Under the pieces are notes generated by a model. The model was not told the DNA's origin and did no database searches. It saw only the letters and a list, made by a program, of their open reading frames with translations. This document shows positions 1 to 9,201 of a stretch of 35,797 bases of DNA, in pieces (within the stretch, counting starts at the first letter, position 1; the number at the start of each line of letters is the position of its first letter). The stretch lies in contig NZ_BCUU01000054.1 in the NCBI RefSeq assembly GCF_001591385.1, forward strand, positions 1-35,797. Reading direction: 5' to 3'. The translations under genes were made by a program, and so were the position numbers. The stretch comes from Variovorax soli NBRC 106424. Its GTDB lineage: Bacteria > Pseudomonadota > Gammaproteobacteria > Burkholderiales > Burkholderiaceae_C.

Positions 1-1
1 G

Positions 2-559
2 GCGGCCGGGGGTGCCGCGGGGGCCGCAGGTGCCGCTGCAGCAGGTGCGAGCGGAAGCGGGAGCGGAACCGGCACCAGCGGAACCGGCGGCAGCGGCAGC
101 ACCGAAGGCAGCGAAAGCAGCAATACCCCGCTGATGCCGCAGCAGCTGTCGCAGCTGACATGGCTGGGCCTGTCGCCCGACACCGTGGCCGCGCTGGAGC
201 CCTACGCCATCGTGCTGCCCGTGCCGACGCCGGTGAACATCAACACTGCCAGCGCCGAAGTGCTGGCGGCCAGCGTCCCGGGGCTCGACCTGGCCAGCGC
301 CAAGCGGCTGGTGGTCCAGCGCACGGCGCGCTTCTTCGCCAGCCTGGCCGATGCGCGGCGGCTCATTCCGGAGAGCACGGCCCAGTTCAACGAAGTTCAA
401 CACAGCGTCGGCTCGAGTTATTTCGAAGTCATCGCCCGCCTGCGGCTGGACCGGATCTGGGTCCAGGAGCACTCGCTGCTCAAGCGGGACGGCGCACAAG
501 TTTCCGTGGTGTGGCGCGAGCGTGGCGTCGGCACCACACCGCCTCCTAACAAACCCTGA
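2..559 (+). CDS. gspK: Type II secretion minor pseudopilin GspK, C-terminal part
   Basis: This is the 3' part of gspK; its 5' end lies outside the window and the frame is open from base 2. GspK is a large minor pseudopilin that with GspI and GspJ caps the type II secretion pseudopilus in the periplasm. The visible 185 residues begin with an Ala/Gly-rich then Gly/Ser/Thr-rich low-complexity stretch (about 45 residues), followed by a conserved segment with the VNINTASAEVLAA motif of the GspK helix-hairpin-helix-like domain and the usual closing beta segment (SSYFEVIARLRLDR). The position just before gspL agrees with the standard K-L-M order. The low-complexity linker is longer than I would expect for GspK. 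Identity is firm from motif plus context. Confidence 0.9.
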   Translation, partial: AAGGAAGAAGAAAAGASGSGSGTGTSGTGGSGSTEGSESSNTPLMPQQLSQLTWLGLSPDTVAALEPYAIVLPVPTPVNINTASAEVLAASVPGLDLASAKRLVVQRTARFFASLADARRLIPESTAQFNEVQHSVGSSYFEVIARLRLDRIWVQEHSLLKRDGAQVSVVWRERGVGTTPPPNKP

Positions 560-617
560 GCCATGGCCTTTTGTTCATCCGCGACTGACATATTCAGGTC
601 ATTTGCCGACCGCCGGT

Positions 618-644
618 TAGCTATCAATTCTGTAGCAATTGAGC
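618..644. repeat. Small AT-rich inverted repeat in the gspK-gspL gap
   Basis: The 128-bp gap between gspK and gspL contains overlapping inverted repeats: GCTA (620-623) with TAGC (633-636), and TCAATT (624-629) with AATTGA (637-642) around a 7-base loop. It is conspicuously AT-rich within very GC-rich DNA. It may be a small dispersed palindrome or a processing site; there is no T-run typical of an intrinsic terminator. I see no gene in this gap. Confidence 0.4.
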
Positions 645-687
645 AAGTCGCCACCTACAATGGCCGGCCTTTGGCCGACATCCTCCG

Positions 688-1902
688 ATGCCCCTGCTGA
701 TCGTCTTTCCTCCGCCCAACCCTGCTGCCGCCGGCGCGGAGTTCGGCTGGGTGCGCGCCAGCGACGACGCAGCGTCCGTCGGTGGACACGGCAGTGCGCC
801 CCTGGCGCTGCTGCCTGCGGGCAATGAAGTCACGCTGGTCGTGCCCGGCCATGCCCTGTCCTGGCACAGCCTGAGCTTGCCGCCCGGCAGCCTGGGCAGC
901 AGCGGCCGCCTGCGCTCCGTGCTCGAAGGTCTTCTGGAAGAGCGGCTGCTCGACGAAACCGACGCCGTCCATTTCGCGCTGCAGCCAGGCGCCAAGCCGG
1001 GCGAGCCAGCCTGGGTGGCGGTGTGCAATCGCGCGGCATTGCGCGACGTGATCCAGGCGGTGGAGGCCACCGGCCGGCGCGTCAGCCGCATCGCGCCCGA
1101 ATTCGCACCGCAGCCGGACCACGCGCCCGCGTTGCTCTTCATCACGGGCGAAGCGCAGGCGCCGCAGGTCACCGTGTGCGACGCCAACGGCGTGCTCAGC
1201 CTGCCCATGAACGCGGCCAACCTGGCCGCCTCGATCAACGCGCCCATCGACACCATGGTGGCCAGCGGCGAGCCGGCCGTGGCGCAGCAGGCCGAGGAAT
1301 TGCTGGGCGTGCGCCTGCCGATCGTGCAGCGCGCCGAGCGCTGGCTGCAGGCCGCTCGCGGCCCGTGGGACCTGGCGCAGTTCGATTTGGCCAGCAGCCA
1401 CCGGGTGCGCGCCGGCAAGAAGCTGGCATCGTGGTGGCAGCAATTGCGGCACGAGCCGCGATGGCGTGCCGCCCGCTGGGGCGCCGTGGTGCTGGTGCTC
1501 GCGCAGGTCATCGGGCTGAATGCCTGGGCCTGGAAGGAGCGCCGAGCGCTCGAAACCAAGCGCAACACGGTCCAGTCCATCCTGACCCAGACCTTCCCGT
1601 CGGTGAAGCTGGTGGTCGACGCACCGGCGCAGATGGCGCGCGAGGTCGCCGCGCTGCAGCAGTCCACGGGCGGCGTGGCCCGCCTCGACCTCGAGCCGAT
1701 GCTGGCCGCGCTGGGCGGCGTGCTTCCCCCCGGCCGCATTCCCACCGCCATCGACTACAGCGCCGGCCAGTTGCGCCTGCGCGGACTACAGCTGTCGGCC
1801 GAAGAACTCTCGCGCGTCACGGGCCAGCTGGGCCCGCGCGGCTACCAGGCGCGTGGGGAAGGCGACCTGCTGCTGGTGCAGGCAGAGGGGGCCGCCCGAT
1901 GA
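688..1902 (+). CDS. gspL: Type II secretion protein GspL
   Basis: GspL is the inner-membrane component that recruits the ATPase GspE through its cytoplasmic domain and pairs with GspM in the periplasm. The 404-residue protein has the expected layout: an actin-like cytoplasmic domain (about 1-260), one membrane segment (about 265-283, AVVLVLAQVIGLNAWAW) and a small periplasmic domain with a coiled start (KERRALETKRN) and a ferredoxin-like fold. Length matches the family. The ATG at 688 begins a conventional MPLLIVF start. Its stop overlaps the gspM start (ATGA at 1899-1902), indicating translational coupling. It diverges in sequence, as GspL proteins do, so the call rests on architecture and position. 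Confidence 0.9.
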   Translation: MPLLIVFPPPNPAAAGAEFGWVRASDDAASVGGHGSAPLALLPAGNEVTLVVPGHALSWHSLSLPPGSLGSSGRLRSVLEGLLEERLLDETDAVHFALQPGAKPGEPAWVAVCNRAALRDVIQAVEATGRRVSRIAPEFAPQPDHAPALLFITGEAQAPQVTVCDANGVLSLPMNAANLAASINAPIDTMVASGEPAVAQQAEELLGVRLPIVQRAERWLQAARGPWDLAQFDLASSHRVRAGKKLASWWQQLRHEPRWRAARWGAVVLVLAQVIGLNAWAWKERRALETKRNTVQSILTQTFPSVKLVVDAPAQMAREVAALQQSTGGVARLDLEPMLAALGGVLPPGRIPTAIDYSAGQLRLRGLQLSAEELSRVTGQLGPRGYQARGEGDLLLVQAEGAAR

Positions 1903-2453
1903 ACGCCCTCAAACAACTCCAGGCCCGCTGGGCATCGCTCGAGGCGCGCGAGCGCCGGCTGGTGGCCATCTGCGCAGCACTGGTCGGCCTCGCCCTGGTC
2001 TGGTGGATCGTGCTGGCGCCCGCCCTCAAGACGCTGCGCCAGGCGCCTGCCGAACACGCCAGGCTGGACGCCCAGTTGCAGCAGATGACCACGCTGCAGG
2101 CCCAGGCCAAGGCATTGCAATCGCAACCGCGCGCCAACCGCGACGAAGCCGTCAAGGCATTGGAAGGCAGCGTGCGCGCCGGCCTCGGCCCTTCGTCGCA
2201 GATCCAGCAGCAAGGCGGGGGCGACGGTGTCAACGTCGTCATCCGCGGCGTGTCGGCCGAGGCGCTGGCCGCCTGGCTGGCACAGGCCCGCGGCAATGCC
2301 CGGGCGGTGCCGCGCGAAGTCCACCTCACGCGAAGCGGCAGTGGCGCAGCGCCGGCACCTGCTGCTCCGGCTGCACCCGCGCAAGCAGGCGGCAGCTCGG
2401 ACAAGGCCAATTGGGACGGCACGCTCGTGATGAGCCTGCCCGCCGCACGCTGA
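1899..2453 (+). CDS. gspM: Type II secretion protein GspM
   Basis: GspM is a bitopic inner-membrane protein that stabilises GspL and the assembly platform. The 184-residue protein has a short cytoplasmic N-terminus, one membrane segment (about 20-38, LVAICAALVGLALVWWIVL), a coiled-coil stretch (LDAQLQQMTTLQAQAKALQ) and a ferredoxin-like periplasmic domain (VNVVIRGVSAEALAAWLAQ), followed by an Ala/Pro-rich tail. The ATG at 1899 overlaps the gspL stop. The same frame is open upstream inside gspL, but the GspM family start and the ATGA junction fix the start here. Length is normal for the family. Confidence 0.9.
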   Translation: MNALKQLQARWASLEARERRLVAICAALVGLALVWWIVLAPALKTLRQAPAEHARLDAQLQQMTTLQAQAKALQSQPRANRDEAVKALEGSVRAGLGPSSQIQQQGGGDGVNVVIRGVSAEALAAWLAQARGNARAVPREVHLTRSGSGAAPAPAAPAAPAQAGGSSDKANWDGTLVMSLPAAR

Positions 2454-2464
2454 AGGCCGCTGCC

Positions 2465-3274
2465 ATGGCGACGCGCGCATCCACCTTCCGCACTGCCGCA
2501 TCGCGCGGCCACGGCTGGCGCTGGGCGCTGGTGGGCGCGCTGGTCGGCGCGCTGGCAACGCTGACTCTTTTCGCGCCCGCGAGGTGGCTGGCCTCGGTGC
2601 TGCGCGAGCAATCCGCCGGCCGCGTGGTGCTGATCAATCCGCGCGGCACGGTCTGGAACGGTGCATCCGGCGTGGTGTTCGCCAGCGGCGCCGGTGGCGG
2701 CGACGCCATTTCGCTGCCCGGGTCGCTGGCCTGGAAGCTGCGCCCTTCGTGGGGCGGCCTCTCGGCAACGCTCGACCTGAGCTGCTGCACGGCCAAGCCC
2801 ATCGGGCTGCGCGCCAACCCGGGCGTGAAGGGCTTGCAGCTTCGGCTGCTCGACGGCCAGTCGCGCTGGCCGGCGGCGCTGCTCGCGGGCTTCGGCGCGC
2901 CCTTCAACACCCTCAAGCCCGAAGGCGTGCTGGACCTGAACACGCAAGGGCTGGAGTTGCGGCTGGGCCGCCAGGACCTGGCGTTCCAGGGCCGCGCCAC
3001 CCTCGACGCCACGGACATCTCGTCCAGCCTGTCGACGCTGCGGCCCATGGGCAGCTACCGCGCCGTGCTCGAAGGCGGCAACGCGCCCAGCCTGCTGCTC
3101 ACCACACGCGAAGGCAGCAGCCTGCGCCTGTCGGGCAGCGGCCGCTGGACCGGCACGCGCCTGCGGTTTTCCGGCGAAGCCAGCGCTGCGCCGGGCCGCG
3201 AGGACGCGCTGTCGAATCTCTTGAACATCATCGGGCGGCGCGACGGCGCACGCACGATCATCAACCTGGGTTGA
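2465..3274 (+). CDS. gspN: Type II secretion protein GspN
   Basis: GspN is an accessory inner-membrane/periplasmic component present in only some type II systems; its exact role is unclear. The 269-residue protein has an N-terminal membrane anchor (about 20-40, WALVGALVGALATLTLFAPA) followed by a beta-rich domain with the family's early motif (NPRGTVWNGASG) and repeated L-x-L-x-G strands. It starts 11 bp after gspM and its stop is 2 bp before the gspD ATG, so it is part of the same operon. Open reading upstream in the same frame belongs to gspM DNA and is not coding. Length fits T2SSN-family proteins. Confidence 0.85.
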   Translation: MATRASTFRTAASRGHGWRWALVGALVGALATLTLFAPARWLASVLREQSAGRVVLINPRGTVWNGASGVVFASGAGGGDAISLPGSLAWKLRPSWGGLSATLDLSCCTAKPIGLRANPGVKGLQLRLLDGQSRWPAALLAGFGAPFNTLKPEGVLDLNTQGLELRLGRQDLAFQGRATLDATDISSSLSTLRPMGSYRAVLEGGNAPSLLLTTREGSSLRLSGSGRWTGTRLRFSGEASAAPGREDALSNLLNIIGRRDGARTIINLG

Positions 3275-3276
3275 CC

Positions 3277-5646
3277 ATGAAGCCTTCATCCAAATCGCCG
3301 CACAGTTTTCGCACCGGAGCCATCGCACTGGCGGCGCAACTGGTGCTGGCGCTCGCCGCCGGCCTCGCGCCCGTGCCCACCCCTGCCCAGGACGCGAACG
3401 CCGCACCGAAGCCGGGCGAGCCCATCACGCTGAACTTCAGCAACGCCGAGATCGAATCGGTGGCCCGGACCATGGCCGTGATCACCGGAAAGGACGTGGT
3501 GGTCGACCCGCGGGTGAAAGGCAACATCAACCTCGTCACGGACCGCCCGGTGCCGCCGGCCGCCGCCTTCAACCAGTTTGCCGGCGCGCTGCGCCTGCAG
3601 GGCTTCGCCATCGTCGAATCCGAAGGGCTGTACAAGATCGTGCCCGAGGCCGACGCCAAGCTGCAGACCAACACGGTCACCACCTCCACCGGCGCAACTT
3701 CGCGCGTGGGCGGCAACCAGATCGTCACGCAGGTCTTCAAGCTCAACTACGAGTCGGCCAACACGCTGCTGCCGGTGCTGCGCCCGCTGATTCCGCCCAA
3801 CAACACCATCAACGTGAACCCCGGCAACAACACGCTGGTGATCACCGATTACGCCGAGAACATGCGGCGCCTGGGCCGCATCATCGCCGCGCTGGACGTG
3901 CCCAATGCGTCCGACGTGGAAGTGATCCAGCTGCGCCACTCCATTGCCGCCGACCTGGTTCCGCTGGTGCAGCGGCTGGTGGACGGCAGCGGCTCCACCG
4001 GCACGCCGGGCGCCCCGGCAGGCGCCGCGCCGGGCCAGGCCGACGCCGCCTTCAGGACCACCCTTCTGCCGGACGTGCGCAGCAACTCGATCATCCTGCG
4101 CGCCGCCAACCCGGCCCGCGCGCAGCTGGTGCGAACACTGATCGAGAAGCTGGACAAGCCGGCCATCGACACGGGCAACGGCGCGGCAGGAAACATCTAC
4201 GTGGTGTACCTGAAGAACTCCGACGCTGTGAAGCTGGCCGCCACCTTGCGCGCCGCCATCTCGGCTGACGGGCGCGGCAGCGGCGGCGCCGGCCTCACGG
4301 GCTCGTTTCCCGGCTCCTTCAACCCGCAGCAGCAAGGCACGGGCACCACCACGCCGACCAGCACCAGCGCCGGCAGTTCGAGCATGCAGGGCGCGTCGGG
4401 CATCAGCTCGCAGGCGACTTCGCCGCTGAACAACGCCAACCAGCCCTCCACCGGCGGCCAGGTCCAGGCCGACCCGTCGACCAACTCGCTGATCATCACC
4501 GCCTCGGAGCCGCAATACCGGCAGCTGCGCGCGGTGATCGACCGGCTGGACAGCAAGCGGGCGCAGGTGCTGGTCGAGGCGCTCATTGCCGAGGTCAGCG
4601 CCGACAAGGCGGCGCAGTTCGGCGTGCAGTGGCAGGGCCTGCTGGGCGGCAAGGAAGGCCAGTTCATCGGAACGAACTCCAATGTGCTGGGCACCGCCTC
4701 CAACATCCTGGGCCTGCGCCTGAACGGAGCCAACCCGTCCGGCAGCCTGCCCCAGGGCCTGAATGCCGCCAGCACCGTCACCATCGCCGGCCAGACCGTG
4801 CTGGGCTTCCTGGCCAACTTCCTGCAGACCAACGACGACGCCAACGTGCTGTCCACGCCGAACCTGCTGACGCTGGACAACGAGGAAGCCAAGATCATCA
4901 TCGGCCAGAACGTGCCCTTCCCCACCGGCCAGTACACCAACACCGGCAGCGCCACCAACACGGTCAACCCCTTCACCACGGTGGAGCGCAAGGACGTGGG
5001 CCTGACGCTGCGCGTGCGGCCCACCATCAACGAGGACAACACGGTCAAGCTGCAGATCTTCCAGGAGGTCTCGACCATCCAGCCCGGCACGCTGACCAAC
5101 CAGTACGGCCCCACCACCAACAAGCGATCGATCGAATCGAACGTGGTGGTGGACGACGGCAGCGTGATCGTGCTGGGCGGCCTGCTGCAGGACGAATACG
5201 GCAACCAGACCGACAAGATCCCGTTGGCCGGCGACATTCCCGTGGTGGGCGCCCTGTTCCGCAACGAGACGCGCACGCGCAAGAAGACCAACCTGATGGT
5301 GTTCCTGCGCCCGGTGGTGGTGCGCGACACCAGCACCGGCGATGTGCTGACCTACGACCGCTACGAGGCGATCCGCTCGATCCAGTCGCGCAACCAGCCG
5401 AGCGAGAACATCTTCCTGAACAACGTGAAGGATGCGCCGATGCTGCCGGCGATTCCGCCGACGCCGCCCACGCTGGCGCCGGTGCCGCCCTCGGCCGCCG
5501 AGAAGTCGAAGTCCGGCGGGGGCATCCAGGGCACGCGGCTGATTCCGCCGCCCATCGCGCCGCTGGACACGCCGCCGGCCTCCAGTCCGCTCAAGGGCTC
5601 GCTGCCGCCCACCGCCGACCCGTCTTCCGGACGCGAGCTGCCCTGA
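3277..5646 (+). CDS. gspD: Type II secretion outer-membrane secretin GspD
   Basis: GspD forms the outer-membrane channel through which folded proteins leave the periplasm. The 789-residue protein has a signal peptide (about 1-37, ending PTPA), then N0 (ITLNFSNAEIESVARTMAVITGKDVVVDP), N1-N3 repeats, and the secretin domain (about 430-690) with VPFPTGQ and the C-terminal signature VVDDGSVIVLGGLL followed by KIPLAGDIPVVGALF. A Ser/Thr/Gly/Gln-rich linker (about 332-390) lies within the N3 region, and a Pro-rich tail (about 715-789) follows the barrel. The tail could be an outer-membrane targeting (pilotin-binding) segment, but I cannot show this. The start at 3277, two bases after gspN, precedes a good signal peptide. 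Length is slightly above typical because of the two low-complexity regions. Confidence 0.96.
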   Translation: MKPSSKSPHSFRTGAIALAAQLVLALAAGLAPVPTPAQDANAAPKPGEPITLNFSNAEIESVARTMAVITGKDVVVDPRVKGNINLVTDRPVPPAAAFNQFAGALRLQGFAIVESEGLYKIVPEADAKLQTNTVTTSTGATSRVGGNQIVTQVFKLNYESANTLLPVLRPLIPPNNTINVNPGNNTLVITDYAENMRRLGRIIAALDVPNASDVEVIQLRHSIAADLVPLVQRLVDGSGSTGTPGAPAGAAPGQADAAFRTTLLPDVRSNSIILRAANPARAQLVRTLIEKLDKPAIDTGNGAAGNIYVVYLKNSDAVKLAATLRAAISADGRGSGGAGLTGSFPGSFNPQQQGTGTTTPTSTSAGSSSMQGASGISSQATSPLNNANQPSTGGQVQADPSTNSLIITASEPQYRQLRAVIDRLDSKRAQVLVEALIAEVSADKAAQFGVQWQGLLGGKEGQFIGTNSNVLGTASNILGLRLNGANPSGSLPQGLNAASTVTIAGQTVLGFLANFLQTNDDANVLSTPNLLTLDNEEAKIIIGQNVPFPTGQYTNTGSATNTVNPFTTVERKDVGLTLRVRPTINEDNTVKLQIFQEVSTIQPGTLTNQYGPTTNKRSIESNVVVDDGSVIVLGGLLQDEYGNQTDKIPLAGDIPVVGALFRNETRTRKKTNLMVFLRPVVVRDTSTGDVLTYDRYEAIRSIQSRNQPSENIFLNNVKDAPMLPAIPPTPPTLAPVPPSAAEKSKSGGGIQGTRLIPPPIAPLDTPPASSPLKGSLPPTADPSSGRELP

Positions 5647-5659
5647 GGACAATCGGCCC

Positions 5660-7051
5660 ATGCGCTACCCGCTGCCCTACGCCTTCGCCCGCAGCCAGCA
5701 ACTGCTGCTCGAACAGGCCGACGACGACTCGCTCACCCTGTGGATGCCGCAGTCGCCGGCCAAGAGCGGCCTGGGCGAAGTGCTTCGCAAATACAAGGTG
5801 AATGCCTTCGAACCGCTGCCGGCGGGCGAACTGGCGCAGCGCATCAGCGCCGCCTATGCCCAGGGCGAATCGAATGCCGCCGCGGTGGTGAGCGAGGTGC
5901 AGAGCGACGCCGACCTCTCCCGCATGATGCAGGAGCTGCCGGCCGTCGAAGACCTGCTCGAATCGGCCGGCGACGCGCCCATCATCCGCATGCTCAACGC
6001 GCTGCTCACGCAGGCGGCGCGCGACGGCGCGAGCGACATCCACATCGAGCCCTACGAGCGCACTTCCAGCGTGCGCTTTCGCATTGACGGCACGCTGCGC
6101 GAGGTGGTGCAGCCCAACCGTGCGCTGCACGCCGCGCTCATCTCGCGCCTGAAGATCATGGCCGACCTGGACATCGCCGAAAAGCGCCTGCCGCAGGACG
6201 GGCGCATCTCGCTGCGCATCGGCACGCGCGCGGTGGACGTGCGCGTGTCCACCCTGCCCAGCGCGCATGGCGAGCGCGCCGTGCTGCGCCTCCTGGACAA
6301 GAACGAGAGCCGCCTCACGCTCGAAGCCGTGGGCATGAAGGGCGACACGCTGGCGCGCTTCGAAAGACTCATCGAGCAGCCGCACGGCATCATCCTGGTC
6401 ACCGGTCCCACCGGCTCGGGCAAGAGCACCACGCTGTATGCCGCGCTGCAGCGCATGGACGCCAGCCGCAACAACATCATGACGGTGGAAGACCCGGTCG
6501 AGTACGAGCTCGCCGGCGTCGGCCAGACGCAGGTCAACGCCAAGATCGACCTCACCTTCGCCAAGGCGCTGCGCGCCATCCTGCGCCAGGACCCGGACGT
6601 GATCATGATCGGCGAGATCCGCGACTTCGAGACCGCGCAGATCGCCATCCAGGCCTCGCTCACCGGCCACCTGGTGCTGGCCACGCTGCACACCAACGAT
6701 TCGGTGAGCGCCGTCACGCGCCTGACCGACATGGGCGTGGAGCCTTTCCTGCTGAGCTCGTCGCTGCTGGGCGTGCTGGCGCAGCGGCTGGTGCGCAAGC
6801 TGTGCCCCGTGTGCCACGGCGCCGGCTGCGAGGCCTGCGGCACCACCGGCTACCAGGGCCGCACCGGCATCTTCGAGATGCTGGTGTGCGACGAGACCGT
6901 GCAATCGCTCATCCATTCGCGCGCCCCGGAAAGCCAGCTGCTCGCGGCCGGCCAGAAGAACGGCCTGCGTTCCATGCGCGAGGACGGCGAGCGGTTGGTG
7001 GAACAGGGCATCACTTCCCAAGCAGAGCTTCTTCGCGTGACGCGCGATTGA
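5660..7051 (+). CDS. gspE: Type II secretion ATPase GspE
   Basis: GspE is the cytoplasmic hexameric ATPase that powers pseudopilus assembly, docked on GspL. The 463-residue protein shows an N1E/N2E region (1-about 150), Walker A GPTGSGKST (249-257), an Asp box (TVEDPVEY, about 275-282), Walker B (VIMIGEIRD, 314-322), a His box (TGHLVLATLHTND) and the zinc-binding four-cysteine motif C382-x2-C385 and C390-x2-C393 that separates GspE from PilB-like relatives lacking it. All catalytic motifs look intact. It begins 13 bp after gspD and is followed 10 bp later by gspF. Confidence 0.97.
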   Translation: MRYPLPYAFARSQQLLLEQADDDSLTLWMPQSPAKSGLGEVLRKYKVNAFEPLPAGELAQRISAAYAQGESNAAAVVSEVQSDADLSRMMQELPAVEDLLESAGDAPIIRMLNALLTQAARDGASDIHIEPYERTSSVRFRIDGTLREVVQPNRALHAALISRLKIMADLDIAEKRLPQDGRISLRIGTRAVDVRVSTLPSAHGERAVLRLLDKNESRLTLEAVGMKGDTLARFERLIEQPHGIILVTGPTGSGKSTTLYAALQRMDASRNNIMTVEDPVEYELAGVGQTQVNAKIDLTFAKALRAILRQDPDVIMIGEIRDFETAQIAIQASLTGHLVLATLHTNDSVSAVTRLTDMGVEPFLLSSSLLGVLAQRLVRKLCPVCHGAGCEACGTTGYQGRTGIFEMLVCDETVQSLIHSRAPESQLLAAGQKNGLRSMREDGERLVEQGITSQAELLRVTRD

Positions 7052-7061
7052 CCCAAAGCCG

Positions 7062-8285
7062 ATGCCAGCGTATTCCTTCGAAGCCATCGATGCACAGGGC
7101 CAGCCGCGCAAGGGCGTGCTGGAGGCCGACACCGCGCGCGCGGCGCGCGGGCTGCTGCGCGCGCAGTCGCTCATTCCGCTGAACATCTCGCCGGTGGCGG
7201 GCGAGCACAAGGCCGGTGGGGGGGGACTGCAGCGCCTCTTTGGCGGACGCGTGTTCAGCAACACCGGCCTGGCGGTCTGGACGCGCCAGCTCTCCGGACT
7301 CATGAGCGCCGGCCTGCCGATCGAGCGCGCGCTCACCGCGCTGATGGAAGAGTCCGACAACGAAAAGCAGCGCAACCTGGTGGCGTCGCTGCGCGCCGAG
7401 GTCAACGCCGGCTCACCTTTTGCCCGCGCACTGTCGAGCCATCCGCGCGACTTCTCCCCCATCTACACCGCCGTGGTGGGCGCCGGCGAGCAAAGCGGCA
7501 GCCTGGCCCTGGTGCTCGAGCGGCTGGCCGACGACCTGGAGCAGCGCCAGGCGCTGTCGCAGAAGCTGGTCGGTGCCGCGCTGTATCCGGCCATCGTCAC
7601 GCTGGTGGCCATCGCCATCGTGATCTTCCTGGTGAGCTACGTGGTGCCGCAGGTGGCCAACGTGTTCGCCGGCACCAAGCGCGCCCTGCCCTTTCTCACC
7701 GTGGCCATGCTGGCGCTGTCCGACATGGTGCGCAACTACGGCTGGCTGATGCTGGGCGTGCTGGTGGCCGGCGGCATCGCGGCGCGCGTGGCGCTGGCCC
7801 AGCCCGCCATCGCCGAAAGATTCGACGCCTTCTGGCTGCGCCTGCCCCTGGTCGGCCGACTGGCGCGCGGCTACAACGCGGCGCGCTTTGCCAGCACCCT
7901 GGCCATGCTCGCCACCGCCGGCGTGCCGATCCTGCGGGCGCTGCAGGCGGCGTCGGAGACGCTGAGCAACCGCGCGATGCAGGCCGATGCGCAGGACGCG
8001 CTGGTGCTGGTGCGCGAAGGCGCCCCGCTGGCCTCGGCCCTGGCGCAGAAGAAGCGCTTCCCGCCGCTGGTCTCGATGTTCGCCCGCCTGGGCGAGCAGA
8101 CCGGCCAGCTGCCCACCATGCTGCAGCGCGCCGCCAACCAGCTCAGCGCCGAGGTGCAGCGCCGCGCCATGCAGCTGGCCACCATCCTGGAGCCGCTGCT
8201 CATCGTCGCGATGGGCGGCGTGGTGATGATGATCGTGCTGGCGGTGCTGCTGCCGATCATCCAGCTCAACCAGTTCGTGAAGTAG
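7062..8285 (+). CDS. gspF: Type II secretion inner-membrane platform protein GspF
   Basis: GspF is the polytopic platform protein that transmits GspE motion to the growing pseudopilus. The 407-residue protein has two homologous T2SSF domains. The first includes TRQLSGLMSAGLPIERAL (about 72-90) and the membrane segment near 175-195. The second includes FASTLAMLATAGVPILRALQ (about 272-292). A C-terminal hydrophobic helix ends in the family hallmark LLPIIQLNQFVK. Length is standard. It is the last gsp gene in the window. Pseudopilin genes gspG-J are expected upstream of the window; gspC and the prepilin peptidase are not seen here. Confidence 0.97.
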   Translation: MPAYSFEAIDAQGQPRKGVLEADTARAARGLLRAQSLIPLNISPVAGEHKAGGGGLQRLFGGRVFSNTGLAVWTRQLSGLMSAGLPIERALTALMEESDNEKQRNLVASLRAEVNAGSPFARALSSHPRDFSPIYTAVVGAGEQSGSLALVLERLADDLEQRQALSQKLVGAALYPAIVTLVAIAIVIFLVSYVVPQVANVFAGTKRALPFLTVAMLALSDMVRNYGWLMLGVLVAGGIAARVALAQPAIAERFDAFWLRLPLVGRLARGYNAARFASTLAMLATAGVPILRALQAASETLSNRAMQADAQDALVLVREGAPLASALAQKKRFPPLVSMFARLGEQTGQLPTMLQRAANQLSAEVQRRAMQLATILEPLLIVAMGGVVMMIVLAVLLPIIQLNQFVK

Positions 8286-8287
8286 CC

Positions 8288-9187
8288 ATGCCCGTCACGC
8301 TCGACGACAAGCTGGTGGTGGCGATCTCGTCGAGGGCGCTGTTCAACCTCGAGGAAGAAAACCGCCTGTTCGATGCCGGCGACCCCGAGGCCTACATGCG
8401 GCTGCAGCTGGAGCGGGTCGACGTACCAGCCGCGCCGGGCATCGCCTCGTCGATGATCCGCAAGCTGCTGCGTTTCAACGATGACGGCGTGCAGCGGGTG
8501 GAAGTGGTCATCCTCTCGCGCAACGACCCGGTGTCCGGCATGCGCATCTTCAATTCCGGCGCCGCGGCCGAGCTGCGTGTGCAGCGGGGGGTGTTCACCC
8601 AGGGCCGGCCGCCCTTTCGCTACCTGCGGCCGCTCAATGCCGACATCTTCCTGTCGGCCAATGCGCAGGACGTGCGCGAGGCCCTCGCGGCCGGCTTTCC
8701 CGCCGCGCACGTCCGGGTCGACGGCGCGCTGGCCGGCAGCCAGCACCCGGACGAAGTGCGCATCGCCTTCGACGGCGATGCCGTGCTGTTCTCCGACGAG
8801 GCCGAGCAGGTGTTCCAGCGCGAAGGCCTGGACGCTTTCCAGGCGCACGAGAGCAGCAAGGCCGCGGTGCCGCTGGGCGCCGGGCCGTTCAAGCCTTTCC
8901 TGGTGGCGCTGCACCGTCTGCAGCAGGCGGCCAGCACCGGCATGCGCATTCGCACGGCGCTGGTCACGGCGCGCGGCGCACCGGCGCACCGCCGGGCCAT
9001 CCAGACCCTGATGAACTGGAACATCCGCGTGGACGAAGCCATGTTCCTCGGCGGGCTGCCCAAGGGCGAGTTCCTGCGCGAGTTCGAGCCCGACTTCTTC
9101 TTCGACGACCAGACCGGCCATGTGGATTCGGCCGCGCGCCATGTGCCGGCCGGGCATGTGGCCAGCGGCATCAGCAACCCACGCTAG
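8288..9187 (+). CDS. HAD-type 5'-nucleotidase
   Basis: The 299-residue protein belongs to the bacterial 5'-nucleotidase family related to cytosolic 5'-nucleotidase I (Pfam 5-nucleotidase type). HAD motifs are visible: motif I FDGDAVLFS with Asp162 and Asp164, motif II TAR (227-229), motif III Lys259 in GGLPKGEFL, and motif IV FFDDQ (Asp273/274). It should dephosphorylate nucleoside monophosphates in the cytoplasm; substrate preference cannot be read from sequence. It starts only 2 bp after the gspF stop, so it is probably co-transcribed with the secretion operon, though no functional tie is obvious. No signal peptide is present. Confidence 0.85.
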   Translation: MPVTLDDKLVVAISSRALFNLEEENRLFDAGDPEAYMRLQLERVDVPAAPGIASSMIRKLLRFNDDGVQRVEVVILSRNDPVSGMRIFNSGAAAELRVQRGVFTQGRPPFRYLRPLNADIFLSANAQDVREALAAGFPAAHVRVDGALAGSQHPDEVRIAFDGDAVLFSDEAEQVFQREGLDAFQAHESSKAAVPLGAGPFKPFLVALHRLQQAASTGMRIRTALVTARGAPAHRRAIQTLMNWNIRVDEAMFLGGLPKGEFLREFEPDFFFDDQTGHVDSAARHVPAGHVASGISNPR

Positions 9188-9201
9188 GCACACGACCGCG
9201 G

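Noticed and set aside
636..651. A 16-bp sequence, CAATTGAGCAAGTCGC, repeated exactly at 23251-23266
   Set aside because: One shared 16-mer in 36 kb is not far from chance expectation, the flanks do not match and no element boundary is visible.
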